Source of the DNA: Planctomycetaceae bacterium
GTDB lineage: Bacteria > Planctomycetota > Planctomycetia > Pirellulales > PNKZ01
DNA: 64,000 nucleotides
Direction: 5' to 3'
Assembly: GCA_016793115.1 (NCBI GenBank)
Contig: JAEUIN010000006.1
Location: 1 to 64,000, forward strand
Position 1 is the first letter of the stretch; each line of letters starts with the position of its first letter. The position numbers and the translations under genes were made by a program. Below, piece by piece: positions 55,510 through 64,000 of the stretch. The notes under the pieces are model-generated. The model ran no database searches. It was given only the letters and a program-made list of their open reading frames with translations, and had not been told where the DNA came from.

Positions 55510-56421
55510 TTATTGGAATGCCGACGGATCGACGTTGACGTTGAGCGTCACCGTGTCGCCGTCTTTGGGAATCGTGACTTTCATGCGGCCGTTCTTGGCC
55601 CATTTTGCGCCGTCGGCCGCGGCGACGAGGCCGCCTTTCTCGCCGGCTCCTCGTTCGTGCCAAACTTGGAACTCTAGTTCGACTCCGGCCGGCAATTTAT
55701 CGATGGTAAACGTGCCGTCGACGGCCGTGACCGCGAAGTAGGTGTCGGGCCGAGCAATGTGATACGCTTTCATCCAAGGATGGATGCTGCAGGTGATGTC
55801 GTAAGGCGTGGTGATCGGCTTCTTGAAGCCCGGATAGACATATTTGCCGGTCTTCGGCGAAATGAGTTCGTTGAATTCGGGATTGCCGCTGCCCGGCGCA
55901 CCTTTGGAATTATGGGCCGGTTCGTCGGTGTTGAGAATTACGAACTTGTCCTTGATGCTCGACGCAAAGACGTGAGAAAGGAAGCGACACTCACGCTGAT
56001 CGAAAATCGCTTCCTTCGGGGGAGCGTTTTCAATTTCAGGATGAGTCCGAGGAGCGACACGCAGATAGAGCAGCACATTGTGGATGCCCTTACTTCCCGG
56101 ATCCACGACAAGCGTCTCATCTTTGACGGGAACTTTGCAGAGTGCGTCTTTATTGGGATCGAAGCCGGCTTGAACTCCCAAACTCGGTGCCGCCCCAGTG
56201 AACTTAAATACGCCCTTTAAAGTGCCCCAACCGCTGCCGGTGTCCCCCGCTCCACCACTGCCGCCCGAGCCTCCCGTTGTCGGTAACCGCAAGAGCGCTA
56301 CTTGGCTCGCGCCCGTCGGCACAATGTCAGTCATCTCCGCGCGACGACAGCCCGTCGCCGACGCCGTCATGATCATCAGGAGGCCGACGCCGACGCGTTG
56401 GAGCAGGATTGCCTTAAGCAT
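55510..56421 (-). CDS. Cupredoxin-like lipoprotein
   Basis: The protein has 303 residues from the ATG at 56421, with a lipoprotein-type signal (LLMIMTASATGC, Cys25). A Gly/Ser-rich linker leads into a beta-rich domain similar to the protein encoded at 56515: a VVDPGSKGIHNVLLYL strand, a NTDEPAHNSKG stretch and a copper-site-like CSIHPWMKAYHIARPD. The order His, then Cys, His and Met in CSIHPWM resembles type 1 copper ligands. Such proteins are often annotated as methylamine-utilisation-like or plastocyanin-like. Together with its paralogue it could carry electrons near the oxidase. Confidence 0.8.
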   Translation of the reverse strand: MLKAILLQRVGVGLLMIMTASATGCRRAEMTDIVPTGASQVALLRLPTTGGSGGSGGAGDTGSGWGTLKGVFKFTGAAPSLGVQAGFDPNKDALCKVPVKDETLVVDPGSKGIHNVLLYLRVAPRTHPEIENAPPKEAIFDQRECRFLSHVFASSIKDKFVILNTDEPAHNSKGAPGSGNPEFNELISPKTGKYVYPGFKKPITTPYDITCSIHPWMKAYHIARPDTYFAVTAVDGTFTIDKLPAGVELEFQVWHERGAGEKGGLVAAADGAKWAKNGRMKVTIPKDGDTVTLNVNVDPSAFQ

Positions 56422-56514
56422 ATTGAATCGGTCGTGCGGAGTAATTGCCATTCAGTAACGGGGCATGCGGTCGGAGCAAATCCGGCCGCATGCCTGAACT
56501 TTTCTCGATTCCAA

Positions 56515-57261
56515 CTACTTGTTGAACAATTCCGGATTCACTTTGATCTCGCCGAGATCGAGATCCCCGGTCAGAGTTACCGTCATACGGCCCTTTTCCC
56601 ATTCCGGCTTAGCGGCCAAGTACCCCGCCTTTTCTTGCCAAAATTGGACCTCAAGCTCCGTTCCGGTCGGCAAGTTCTTCAATGAGAAGTTGCCGTCCTT
56701 GTCGGTCACGGCGACGTACGGATTCTCACGAACGATCAAATACGACTTCATCCACGGGTGGATGCTGCACGAGAGTTCTTGCGGCAGCGTCTTCGAACCG
56801 GCCAGAGCGATTTCTTGCGAACCGTTGGGCGTCAGAAGCGGATTGACGCCGGCGAAGGCAAAGTTGCTGTTATGGCTGACCGGATCGGAGTTCTTGAACA
56901 TCAGCTTTTGCTTGCCCGACCAAACACCCGTGATGTGCGGCTCGAACCGACCGTTCTTGTTGTCGATGACGACTTCCTTGGCGGCCGCGGCCTCGGCTTC
57001 CGGCGTCGCGGCGACGTCGTTGCGCACATAGACGGCGATGTTGGCGATACCCTTCGACGTCGGATCGACGACAAGGTTTTCATAGACGATTTTGAGGCCC
57101 GGAAACTCCGAGGCGGCCTTGGGATCGGTCACCGGTGCCGCTTCCGGCGGGGTGCCGTCGTAAACGAACTTGCCCTTGATCTCGGCGGCGCCCGCTTGCG
57201 ACGTGCAGAGAGCCAAACCAAGTAGCGTCAGGGTTTTCAGCGTGTTCAAGTTGCGGATCAT
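56515..57261 (-). CDS. Secreted cupredoxin-like protein
   Basis: The protein has 248 residues with a Sec signal peptide (TLKTLTLLGLALCTSQAGA) and a strong GAGGAG site ahead of the ATG. It is a paralogue of the downstream lipoprotein, sharing VVDPTSKGIANIAVYV, NSDPVSHNSNF and CSIHPWMKSYLIVRENPY, then a DGNFSLKNLPTGTELEVQFW carboxypeptidase-regulatory-like segment. The His/Cys/His/Met set suggests a type 1 copper site, giving a soluble or tethered electron carrier. It lies about 217 bases downstream of the multihaem cytochrome. Confidence 0.82.
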   Translation of the reverse strand: MIRNLNTLKTLTLLGLALCTSQAGAAEIKGKFVYDGTPPEAAPVTDPKAASEFPGLKIVYENLVVDPTSKGIANIAVYVRNDVAATPEAEAAAAKEVVIDNKNGRFEPHITGVWSGKQKLMFKNSDPVSHNSNFAFAGVNPLLTPNGSQEIALAGSKTLPQELSCSIHPWMKSYLIVRENPYVAVTDKDGNFSLKNLPTGTELEVQFWQEKAGYLAAKPEWEKGRMTVTLTGDLDLGEIKVNPELFNK

Positions 57262-57266
57262 AGGTT

Positions 57267-57272
57267 CTCCTC
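57267..57272 (-). promoter_or_regulatory. Strong ribosome binding site of the cupredoxin gene
   Basis: GAGGAG on the minus strand lies five bases before the ATG at 57261, the best Shine-Dalgarno match in this region and a hint of high expression. Confidence 0.6.
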
Positions 57273-57478
57273 AATTGCGGGCGGTCGGCTTCGTGCTTCG
57301 GCTCAGCATATCAAAATAGACTTGCGGCGATTCCTGCCGTGAGTGTGAGTGGTCGGGGAACGAACAGAACGGACTGTGGCGAGTTGGAAATCGAAAGGGC
57401 TATTGTATCGTAAGAACGTGAGCAGAATCGTCCATCGATCGAGGGCGTCGTGGAAATCCGCTGTCGTGGAGAATTGCT

Positions 57479-60400
57479 TTAATTCCCGCCCCCCATCGGT
57501 GCCGCATCCGGCGTTGCGGTTGAAGGTGTTGGAGCCGGCGACGGCGCTTTGGGTCGCTCCGTCGCCGGGGACGGGTTCGAGCCGCCTGCCGATGAGGGGG
57601 CGGAGCCCGCTGCGGCGGGCGTGCCTGCGGAAGGAGCAGATGGACTCGTCGGCGTGCCTGTCGCATTAGCCGCAGCGAAGCTCTTCATTAGATCGACAAT
57701 TTTCGTGCGTTCTCCGATGACTGCGTCGTAGTTCAACAACAGGTCGACGACGGCATCGATCTGCTGCTCGCTCGTGCCTTTATACAGGTGTTGCGCTACG
57801 GTCTGCGTCTTCGGGAAGTTCACCGGCATACCCGTATACGGCAAGATCCGCGCGGGATTTGCAATCCAACGCTTCAGATAGTCCGGACGTAAGCGTGCTG
57901 AAACACCTGACAGGTTCGGACCCAGACCGGCGGCGGCGCCGGTCGGACGGAAGTCGCCGACCAGATGGCACTTCACGCAGAATCCATTGTCGGTCACCAG
58001 CGCGAGCGCATCGTTTAGTCGATCGCGATCGCCGCTCGGAACCGACGGCGGCGTGGGAGTCGCCCCCGGCGCGGGAGGAGGCGGCGGCGTCGCCGTGCGT
58101 TGGGCTTCGCGCTTTTGCGTCATGTACGACGCGTTGGAAGCCGCGAGATAGTCGGCTTGCCGTCGGACGTCGAACTCGTATGGATAGTCGACTCCGTCGA
58201 CCGCCGCGAAATGATGCACGATCGCATCGGCTTCGGCGCTCGTCATGTGAAACTTCGGCATTCGCAGAATCGCCGCCGGACGAATCTGGAACGGCTCAAG
58301 CAGAAAGTCGTGCAACCAACGGGTCTGCACTTTGGCCCCCTCGCCCATCAGCGGCGGCGGCACAAATCCCCAGGCATCGCTCGCCTTTACGGCCGGGTTA
58401 CGCTTCTTCTCGTCGGCCAAGGCGACGGGATGTAGGTAGTTCGCGAACACGCCGCCGACTTGCGGCCGGCGGATCGCTTTGCCCGGCGGATTAATCTTCT
58501 CATCGACTTCGAACGACGTGCCGCCCGAGAGCCAAGTTTGTCCGTCGACCAGGGTCGACGACCAGAGCTTGAAGTAAACGGTCGGCTCCTCCTCTTCCTC
58601 CTTGGGCTCCGGCAAGCCATGCAAGACGGCATGGCCGAATCCGCGACGATCGACCGCCTTCGATTTGGCGATCTGTTGGGGCGTATAGTGCGGGATTAGG
58701 AAGTCGTACTCTCCGGAAATATCCGGAGCCTTCGGCTTGCCGGGAACGTAATCGACGTCCCAACGCTGCATTTCAAACGTATGACAGCCGGCGCAGTTGA
58801 ACTTTTCGATGACTTTCGCACCGGAGAGAATCGCTTGCTGCTGAGCGTTCGGCGTATAGATGTATTTCGCCGGCGGCGGTTCGGCGACAAGGCCGAGCAC
58901 AAACGTCATGATCGCTTCGCGCTGATCTTCCGTCAGATTGAACTGAGGCATGCGGAGGCGATCGATATAAGACTTGTTCTCCGTTTTCTTGTAGTCGTAG
59001 CTGCGCGGCTCGCGGAGCTTCTGCCAAATAAAGCCTTCGCGCTGATGATGGCCGATCGCTTCGACGAAAAACTCTTCATCGTAGTTGCGCGGGCCGGTCG
59101 TCGCGGCATCGCCGTGGCCGTGGCCCCCCTTGCCCGTTGCGAGATAGGCGAGGATTTGTTCGAAGGCCAGCTTCGAGGGTTCTTTGCGGCCCCAATCCGC
59201 TAAGCCGGTACCGATCGGCTTGGCGTCTTCAAAGCCCGGAATGTCGTGACATCCCGCGCACCCCAGGCGGCCGATCGACTTTTTGCCGAGATACAACAGC
59301 TTCTTTTCGTCGTTCCAGGTTTGTCCTTCTTCAACGACGAGCAAGACCTCGTCGCCCTTGACGCTCGATCGCTCCGCCGCCGGTACCCCTTCCTTGACAA
59401 CTCGCTCGGCGTCGGCCTTGGAGAAGGCGCCGAGTAAGTAAGTCTTGAGCAAGTCGTCCACGTCGGACGACTTGTAAGCCGGCACCGCTTCGGCTTGCCA
59501 GGGCGCGTCGTTATCGACGGGAGCCTTCTGGCTGAGCAGATAGGCGGTGATATCCGCGGCCGGATCGTAGGTGGTAGTCGACGCGACTTGCCCATCCTTG
59601 ATAACGCTGTCCGTCACCGGATCGAGCAGCAGATTAGGCATCACCGTACGCGGATGATATTGATTCGGCTGCTTCAACCAACTGTAGAGCCACTGTTCGC
59701 CGCGTTTGCCGGTCAGCTTCGCACCGAGTCCGCTGAGGTCGGGACCTTGAGTGAGCGACATCGCCGGCTTGCCGTCGTTCTTGGCGGTGAACGTTTCGCC
59801 GTGGATATTGGTAAAGTCCTTGTGACTGTGGCAGGCCAAGCAGCCGCGCGTTTCGAAAAGGAACTTGCCCCGTTCGACGCTCGCCGCCTCGATCTTCTTG
59901 CCGTCGTCCGTGGTGGATTTCGCCTCCACGTACTGAAACGGTTGGCTCTCCCCCAGCAAGTACTTGCTGATCGCCGTGACCTCGATCGGCTCAAATCGTT
60001 CGGCATCGACTTTTCCGGCGCTCTTGGTCATGACCGGATGGCCATGTTCGTCGAGCACCACCTTGCCGTTGTCGTCCAGTTTCTCGACGTCGACGAGATG
60101 CTTGTGCAGTCCGAAGAACTGCGGCATTTTCGTCGTCGGACGGAAATTTTTGGGATTCTTGATCCAACTATAGAGGAAGTTCAGGTCGTTTTTGGCCGCG
60201 GTGTAGCGAAGGCTCGGGCCGACCTTGGGATACTTGCCGGGCGTTTCGTCATCGGCTCCCAGCATGCCGGCCATCGCGATCGTCGCGGAGCTCAGCGTCG
60301 ATTTCGGCTTGCCGTCGGTCCCGGGTTGGACTTGACGCTCAATGAGTTCGGCGAGCAATTTTCGCTGCGCCGTTTGTTCCGGATGTTGAGTGACTTGCTT

Positions 60401-62326
60401 GGCCAAATCGGCGATCCGCGCGAGTTCGCCTTCGAGGGCGCCCTGCAATTTCGGATCGGCGGCGACTTGAGCCGCGGCGGCGAAGAAGTTCGGTTCGGCG
60501 CGTAGATCGGGCCCACGGCGCTTCTTCGGGCCATCGTAGCCGTTGATCTCGTGGCAGCCGAAGCAGCCGACGCTCTCGATCAACTCGTAGCCCGCCACCA
60601 AACGCGGTGCCGGCGGATCCGGAAACCGCTTGCTGGGCTTCAGTTCGGTGAGTTCGTGGTGACACTTCAAGCAGTTCGCTTCATCGAACCGCTTGGGGAG
60701 CATCGGATAAATCCAGTGATGGTTGTTGAACCAGCCGTGTTCGCGCTTCCAAGCGTCGGCCTGGAGCGGATCGTTCGGCGTGTGCGAAGCCCATTTGAAC
60801 GCCGTACCGTTCCCTTGACCTTCGTGACAAATTGTGCAACCGAACTCACCGACCTTGTGCGGGCTCATCGAACCGACGAACAAATCGAGACGGGGATGAC
60901 TTGAATACGGTTCGGGCACGCCGCGGCGAATCACGAGTTCCAGCGGCTTGCCCCATGCGACCTGAGAGGCCAAATAGTTCTCGGCCATTTGCTTGTCGAG
61001 GAGCGACACCCCGGACGCTTTCACGATGACGTCGCCGGACCGCAGGCCGGCGCGAATCGCCGCACCGCCGGGATACACGGCTTCGATTGTGATTTCGTCC
61101 GGATTGAACAATCCACGATCGGCGAGAATCATGCCGTAGAGATTCTTGAGTCGTTCGTTGAGTTCTTTGGTGTATTCCTCAACGCTCGGCTCGACCTTGG
61201 GCGTGTCGAGTTGCACGGGCGTGTCGACCGCGACCGGATAGGCCGGATCGACGGCCGACCCAGGCGCCGTTTTGTCGATGCCTTGGTGGCACGTTACGCA
61301 ACGGTCAAAGCGAGCGACATTGCGAAAGTTGTTATTCCAGGGCAAATCGGGGAGCCAAACTTGCTGCGGTTTGAGCGGGCCGCCGAAGGCGTCGATGATC
61401 GGCAGTTCCGCGAGGCGTTTGAGCGCGTTCGGAGATTTCTCGCTGATGGCCGTGTTGAGGCGATCGACGTCGGAGTCGTGCTTTTCGAGTTCTTTTTGCG
61501 CGAGGCTCTCATCGTTGCGAATCGCGGCGAGTTGGTCTTGCAAAGCCACGCGATGGGCCTTGTTTTCTTGATAGGTTCGCGTGAGCTTTTCGTCGACTTC
61601 GGATCGAACTTGCGAAACCTTGCCTTGGATCTTTTGCAATTCCTCGGGCGATTTTCCTTCGTCGACGCCGATCGCCAGCATGCTCATGTCGACGTCGAGA
61701 TCGGCCTTGGTAAATTTCAGCTTGCGCTGGGATTCATTTTCGACGAACGTCGCCTGAGCGACGACGGTCTGCATGGCCGAAAACAAGGCATTGCGCCGCT
61801 CGGCGACAGCGGCCGCCGCGGCGGTCGCGTCATTGTCCGCCGCGTCGACGGCATTGCGCTGTTCGTTCTTTTTGGCGTCGTCGGCGTTCTCGGCTTCGAG
61901 CTTTGCCAAGGCGGCACGCGCTTCATCGGCCTTGCTCTTGGCCGCGGAATACGACTCGCCCGCCGTCTTCAGTTCGGCGTATGACTTCTCGACGGCGTCG
62001 AGCTTGTAGTTGTGCTCGGGCCTTTGTTCGGCCAACGCTAGGAAAGCGTCGATCGCCTCTTGCGAAGGCACCTCGGCGCGCGCCTCGGTGAGCTTCTTTT
62101 CCAGTTCCGTCTTCTTGGCCAGATAGTTCGAGGTAAGTTGCTCCTTGCTGCGCCACTCAAGATACTGCGTCTCGATTCGGTTGAATTGCTTTTGCAGGCT
62201 CTTGGCTTCGCGGTTGTGGTCCGCGGCCAACATCCAAATCGATACGAGCAGCATCACCAAAGCCGAGACGCCGAAGACGACGTGCAAGGTCTTGAGGTTA
62301 CGCCAGGTTTGTTCTGTGGCCGGCAT
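57479..62326 (-). CDS. Octahaem membrane-anchored cytochrome c with PDZ domain
   Basis: The protein has 1,615 residues. One N-terminal helix (about 14-34) anchors it in the membrane; residues 40-300 are a long Glu/Lys/Ala coiled coil. Eight haem c motifs (CxxCH) follow: 343-347, 497-501, 552-556, 588-592, 829-833, 1023-1027, 1178-1182 and 1450-1454. A PDZ-like domain lies between the first two (about 395-470; AVYPGGAAIRAGLRSGDVIVKASG). The C-terminus is Pro/Ala/Ser-rich. Its place right after split cytochrome b genes suggests it replaces cytochrome c1 in a quinol-oxidising complex, as large multihaem subunits do in anammox planctomycetes. The exact composition is not shown by sequence. Confidence 0.9.
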   Translation of the reverse strand: MPATEQTWRNLKTLHVVFGVSALVMLLVSIWMLAADHNREAKSLQKQFNRIETQYLEWRSKEQLTSNYLAKKTELEKKLTEARAEVPSQEAIDAFLALAEQRPEHNYKLDAVEKSYAELKTAGESYSAAKSKADEARAALAKLEAENADDAKKNEQRNAVDAADNDATAAAAAVAERRNALFSAMQTVVAQATFVENESQRKLKFTKADLDVDMSMLAIGVDEGKSPEELQKIQGKVSQVRSEVDEKLTRTYQENKAHRVALQDQLAAIRNDESLAQKELEKHDSDVDRLNTAISEKSPNALKRLAELPIIDAFGGPLKPQQVWLPDLPWNNNFRNVARFDRCVTCHQGIDKTAPGSAVDPAYPVAVDTPVQLDTPKVEPSVEEYTKELNERLKNLYGMILADRGLFNPDEITIEAVYPGGAAIRAGLRSGDVIVKASGVSLLDKQMAENYLASQVAWGKPLELVIRRGVPEPYSSHPRLDLFVGSMSPHKVGEFGCTICHEGQGNGTAFKWASHTPNDPLQADAWKREHGWFNNHHWIYPMLPKRFDEANCLKCHHELTELKPSKRFPDPPAPRLVAGYELIESVGCFGCHEINGYDGPKKRRGPDLRAEPNFFAAAAQVAADPKLQGALEGELARIADLAKQVTQHPEQTAQRKLLAELIERQVQPGTDGKPKSTLSSATIAMAGMLGADDETPGKYPKVGPSLRYTAAKNDLNFLYSWIKNPKNFRPTTKMPQFFGLHKHLVDVEKLDDNGKVVLDEHGHPVMTKSAGKVDAERFEPIEVTAISKYLLGESQPFQYVEAKSTTDDGKKIEAASVERGKFLFETRGCLACHSHKDFTNIHGETFTAKNDGKPAMSLTQGPDLSGLGAKLTGKRGEQWLYSWLKQPNQYHPRTVMPNLLLDPVTDSVIKDGQVASTTTYDPAADITAYLLSQKAPVDNDAPWQAEAVPAYKSSDVDDLLKTYLLGAFSKADAERVVKEGVPAAERSSVKGDEVLLVVEEGQTWNDEKKLLYLGKKSIGRLGCAGCHDIPGFEDAKPIGTGLADWGRKEPSKLAFEQILAYLATGKGGHGHGDAATTGPRNYDEEFFVEAIGHHQREGFIWQKLREPRSYDYKKTENKSYIDRLRMPQFNLTEDQREAIMTFVLGLVAEPPPAKYIYTPNAQQQAILSGAKVIEKFNCAGCHTFEMQRWDVDYVPGKPKAPDISGEYDFLIPHYTPQQIAKSKAVDRRGFGHAVLHGLPEPKEEEEEPTVYFKLWSSTLVDGQTWLSGGTSFEVDEKINPPGKAIRRPQVGGVFANYLHPVALADEKKRNPAVKASDAWGFVPPPLMGEGAKVQTRWLHDFLLEPFQIRPAAILRMPKFHMTSAEADAIVHHFAAVDGVDYPYEFDVRRQADYLAASNASYMTQKREAQRTATPPPPPAPGATPTPPSVPSGDRDRLNDALALVTDNGFCVKCHLVGDFRPTGAAAGLGPNLSGVSARLRPDYLKRWIANPARILPYTGMPVNFPKTQTVAQHLYKGTSEQQIDAVVDLLLNYDAVIGERTKIVDLMKSFAAANATGTPTSPSAPSAGTPAAAGSAPSSAGGSNPSPATERPKAPSPAPTPSTATPDAAPMGGGN

Positions 62327-62406
62327 GCTAGGACGCCTTCCTCGGCTTCAACTTGGGAATCGTGACGCCGTGCGACGCGCACGCACGGCGGTGAAATGGG
62401 ACACAG

Positions 62407-63753
62407 TTAAAAATTCAGGAAGTATTCGGGGATGCTGATGATGTACTTGAGGTTCACGGTCCATCGCAGCACCATCTTGAGCGGCAGCGACGCCATGAGC
62501 AGCAGCAGGTTCGACATGATCATGTAGCGAATGAGACCCATCTTCACGAAAAAGCTGCGGAAGACGGTGGCCGCGAGAATGGGCGGCAGCACGATCAAAT
62601 ACAGCAGCGTGAGGATGATGCCGGGGCTTTCGCGATACAGGATATAGAGGAACTCCATGCCCGCTCCGCTGCCGGACGGCGCTTTGGGCATGCCGCGCCC
62701 TAACCAATCGCCCCAAAAGTATTGAGAAAGGTCGACGTTGTTTTGGGCCAGCACTTTATGCGCGTCCCAATACTCGAACGGCCCAAAAAAGTTCCAGTTA
62801 GGTCCGCGGAGGAAAGTGCCCAAAATGATGAGTACGATCCAAAGCTCAAAGAAGCCGATCTGAAAAACGATGTAGCTGAATTTGCGTTCCTCGATCGTGT
62901 AGTAGCCGTTACCGGCTTTGTTGAAGTCGAGGAACGGTATAGCCATCAGGCCGAAGACCACGATGCTGGGCAGTACGACGCCGGCATACCACGGATCGTA
63001 GTAGACGAGCATTTCCTGGAGCCCCAGGAAGTACCACGGCGCCTTCGAAGGGTTGGGTGTCTTCACGCTGCTCGCCGGTTCTTCCAGCGGAGCCTGCAAA
63101 GCGATGGCCCAGACGAGCATGAGCGCTGTAAGCGCGACCATGCAGATCATTTCCGTGTAGACCAAGTCGGGCCAAACCAGGACCTTCTCGTCGTTCGTTT
63201 TTTCGATCGGGGGCAGGCCTTGTTTGCGACGATCGTCGTTGATCACGGCTTGCCGCGTGGCGACCCAAGTGAAGAAGCCGAGCAAGAAAACGAGGCCGAC
63301 GATCGGCACATTGTCCGGCTTGCCGACGATTTCAAAGAAGTTGGCGTCGGTGACCGCGAGGCCCATCAAGAACAGCGAGAGATTCAGTAGTGCCCACGCG
63401 ATCGGCGGGCGAGTCCACCAACCCCGGAAGAAGTAAAGGACGGCCATGCCCGCCAGCGAACCGACGGTGAGCGTCACCGGTCCCGAAAGCTCGTTGATAA
63501 CGTGCTTAATCCCCTCGGAGAACTCCGGCGGCGACCCCATCATCGCAACCGGCGCGAGGATGAGAAAAGCCCCGCCGACGAAGAGCCATACGGCAATGTT
63601 GGTCACCGTGAGCTCGCCCAGCTTGAAATACGGCCGCGCACCTTCGCGCCACATCAGCAGCGCGCCGCCCCAATTGAGCGCAGCGAGGAGCAGGTAGTAA
63701 AACCCGAGCCCCATTTGAATTCGTGCCAGAAAGTCGGCGTGACTACCGTGCAT
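62407..63753 (-). CDS. Cytochrome b C-terminal-domain subunit (b6f subunit IV-like, extended)
   Basis: A membrane protein of 448 residues with about 11 hydrophobic segments. The core resembles the cytochrome b C-terminal domain: TPNPSKAPWYFLGLQEMLVYYDPW at about 232-255 holds the quinol-site loop, reading APWY in place of PEWY. It is preceded by about 200 residues with five helices not found in subunit IV, and followed by helices not found in it either. Located between the cytochrome b N-terminal half and the multihaem cytochrome, it should be part of the quinol-cytochrome c oxidoreductase. The ATG is about 120 bases downstream of the b-half gene. Confidence 0.85.
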   Translation of the reverse strand: MHGSHADFLARIQMGLGFYYLLLAALNWGGALLMWREGARPYFKLGELTVTNIAVWLFVGGAFLILAPVAMMGSPPEFSEGIKHVINELSGPVTLTVGSLAGMAVLYFFRGWWTRPPIAWALLNLSLFLMGLAVTDANFFEIVGKPDNVPIVGLVFLLGFFTWVATRQAVINDDRRKQGLPPIEKTNDEKVLVWPDLVYTEMICMVALTALMLVWAIALQAPLEEPASSVKTPNPSKAPWYFLGLQEMLVYYDPWYAGVVLPSIVVFGLMAIPFLDFNKAGNGYYTIEERKFSYIVFQIGFFELWIVLIILGTFLRGPNWNFFGPFEYWDAHKVLAQNNVDLSQYFWGDWLGRGMPKAPSGSGAGMEFLYILYRESPGIILTLLYLIVLPPILAATVFRSFFVKMGLIRYMIMSNLLLLMASLPLKMVLRWTVNLKYIISIPEYFLNF

Positions 63754-63872
63754 GATGATTCAACTTCGTTTAGGGAGACCTATGAGGTCCGCCGCGTCAG
63801 TGGTGTATCCGCTCGTCCGATTACAAACAACTGCCGAATTGTCGCCTGTCGGCGGAGGCGAATTCGACTTAA

Positions 63873-64000
63873 TCAAAGTGGCCCGCTGATGCCGCCGTCT
63901 TTGCGCACGCGCCAGAAGTGAATCGCCAGCAATAGGGCGACCGCCAACGGTATCGCGACGCAATGCAAGACGTAGAACCGATTCAGCGTTTCTTCGCCGA
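63873..64000 (-). CDS. Cytochrome b N-terminal-domain subunit, 3' end only (cut by window edge)
   Basis: Reading leftward from the window edge, 41 codons stay open to a TGA at 63875-63873. They encode [17 protein letters not shown], a hydrophobic helix, then [16 protein letters not shown]. This is the last helix of the cytochrome b N-terminal (b6-like) half: the VLHCVAIP segment has the haem-ligand-region His, and [12 protein letters not shown] is the typical end. The rest of the gene lies outside the window. It continues the respiratory series on the same strand. Confidence 0.85.
   Translation of the reverse strand, partial: GEETLNRFYVLHCVAIPLAVALLLAIHFWRVRKDGGISGPL

Noticed and set aside
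59495..60505. Plus-strand open frame of 336 codons inside the octahaem cytochrome
   Set aside because: The opposite strand encodes the cytochrome, with haem motifs throughout. This frame is a shadow of its biased codon use.

Overview
The window reads as chromosomal DNA of a planctomycete, most likely of the Pirellulales type. The evidence is indirect: GC-rich coding sequence, frequent GTG starts, many weak or absent Shine-Dalgarno sites, and characteristic gene neighbourhoods. These are a MoxR/DUF58/BatA-like/VWA/coiled-coil operon ending in a Tat-exported prenyltransferase-repeat protein, a secreted isoaspartyl methyltransferase, and a respiratory cluster combining a large multihaem cytochrome c, split cytochrome b, lipoprotein cytochrome c and an A2-like cytochrome oxidase. 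No rRNA, tRNA, insertion sequence, prophage or CRISPR array is visible, so this is core chromosome rather than an accessory island.

Layout. 1-3,000: the start of a secreted protein, a secreted beta-propeller-like protein and three membrane proteins of unknown function. 3,000-10,100: threonine aldolase, histidine genes hisD-hisC-hisB, an enlarged TatC and phosphomannose isomerase. 10,300-18,200: a small lipoprotein, then a minus-strand series of a HAD phosphatase, a TPR/HExxH protein, a MazG-like protein, a GldG-like membrane protein and an ABC ATPase. 18,200-26,300: a radical SAM protein, secreted PCMT with a C-terminal beta domain, HpcH/HpaI aldolase, Rieske ferredoxin, an MBL-fold hydrolase overlapping a divergent phosphoglucose-isomerase-like protein, and archaeal-type phosphoglycerate mutase.

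26,300-42,540 is one compact nine-gene minus-strand unit. In transcription order it encodes a PQQ-propeller protein, MoxR ATPase, DUF58 protein, BatA-like VWA protein, a second VWA protein, a 1,279-residue coiled-coil membrane protein, a low-complexity secreted protein, a Tat-signal prenyltransferase-repeat protein and an NPCBM-domain protein. Most junctions overlap by 4 bases or lie within 30 bases. The arrangement suggests ATPase-driven assembly or maturation of envelope proteins.

43,000-64,000 is a respiratory cluster, all but one gene on the minus strand. In transcription order: cytochrome b N-terminal half (3' end only), cytochrome b C-terminal half, an octahaem PDZ cytochrome c, two cupredoxin-like proteins, a dihaem lipoprotein cytochrome c, CoxB, CoxA, CtaA, CtaB, CoxC, CoxD, an ABC exporter pair, SCO1, DUF420 and a small CPGC protein. 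Together these would form a quinol-cytochrome c oxidoreductase, soluble or tethered electron carriers, a haem-copper oxidase and its haem A and copper assembly factors.

Two kinds of intergenic repeat recur: a palindromic element found mainly between convergent genes, and degenerate 7-base tandem repeats next to gene ends. Both TatC and CoxC carry large hydrophilic insertions in otherwise conserved membrane proteins.
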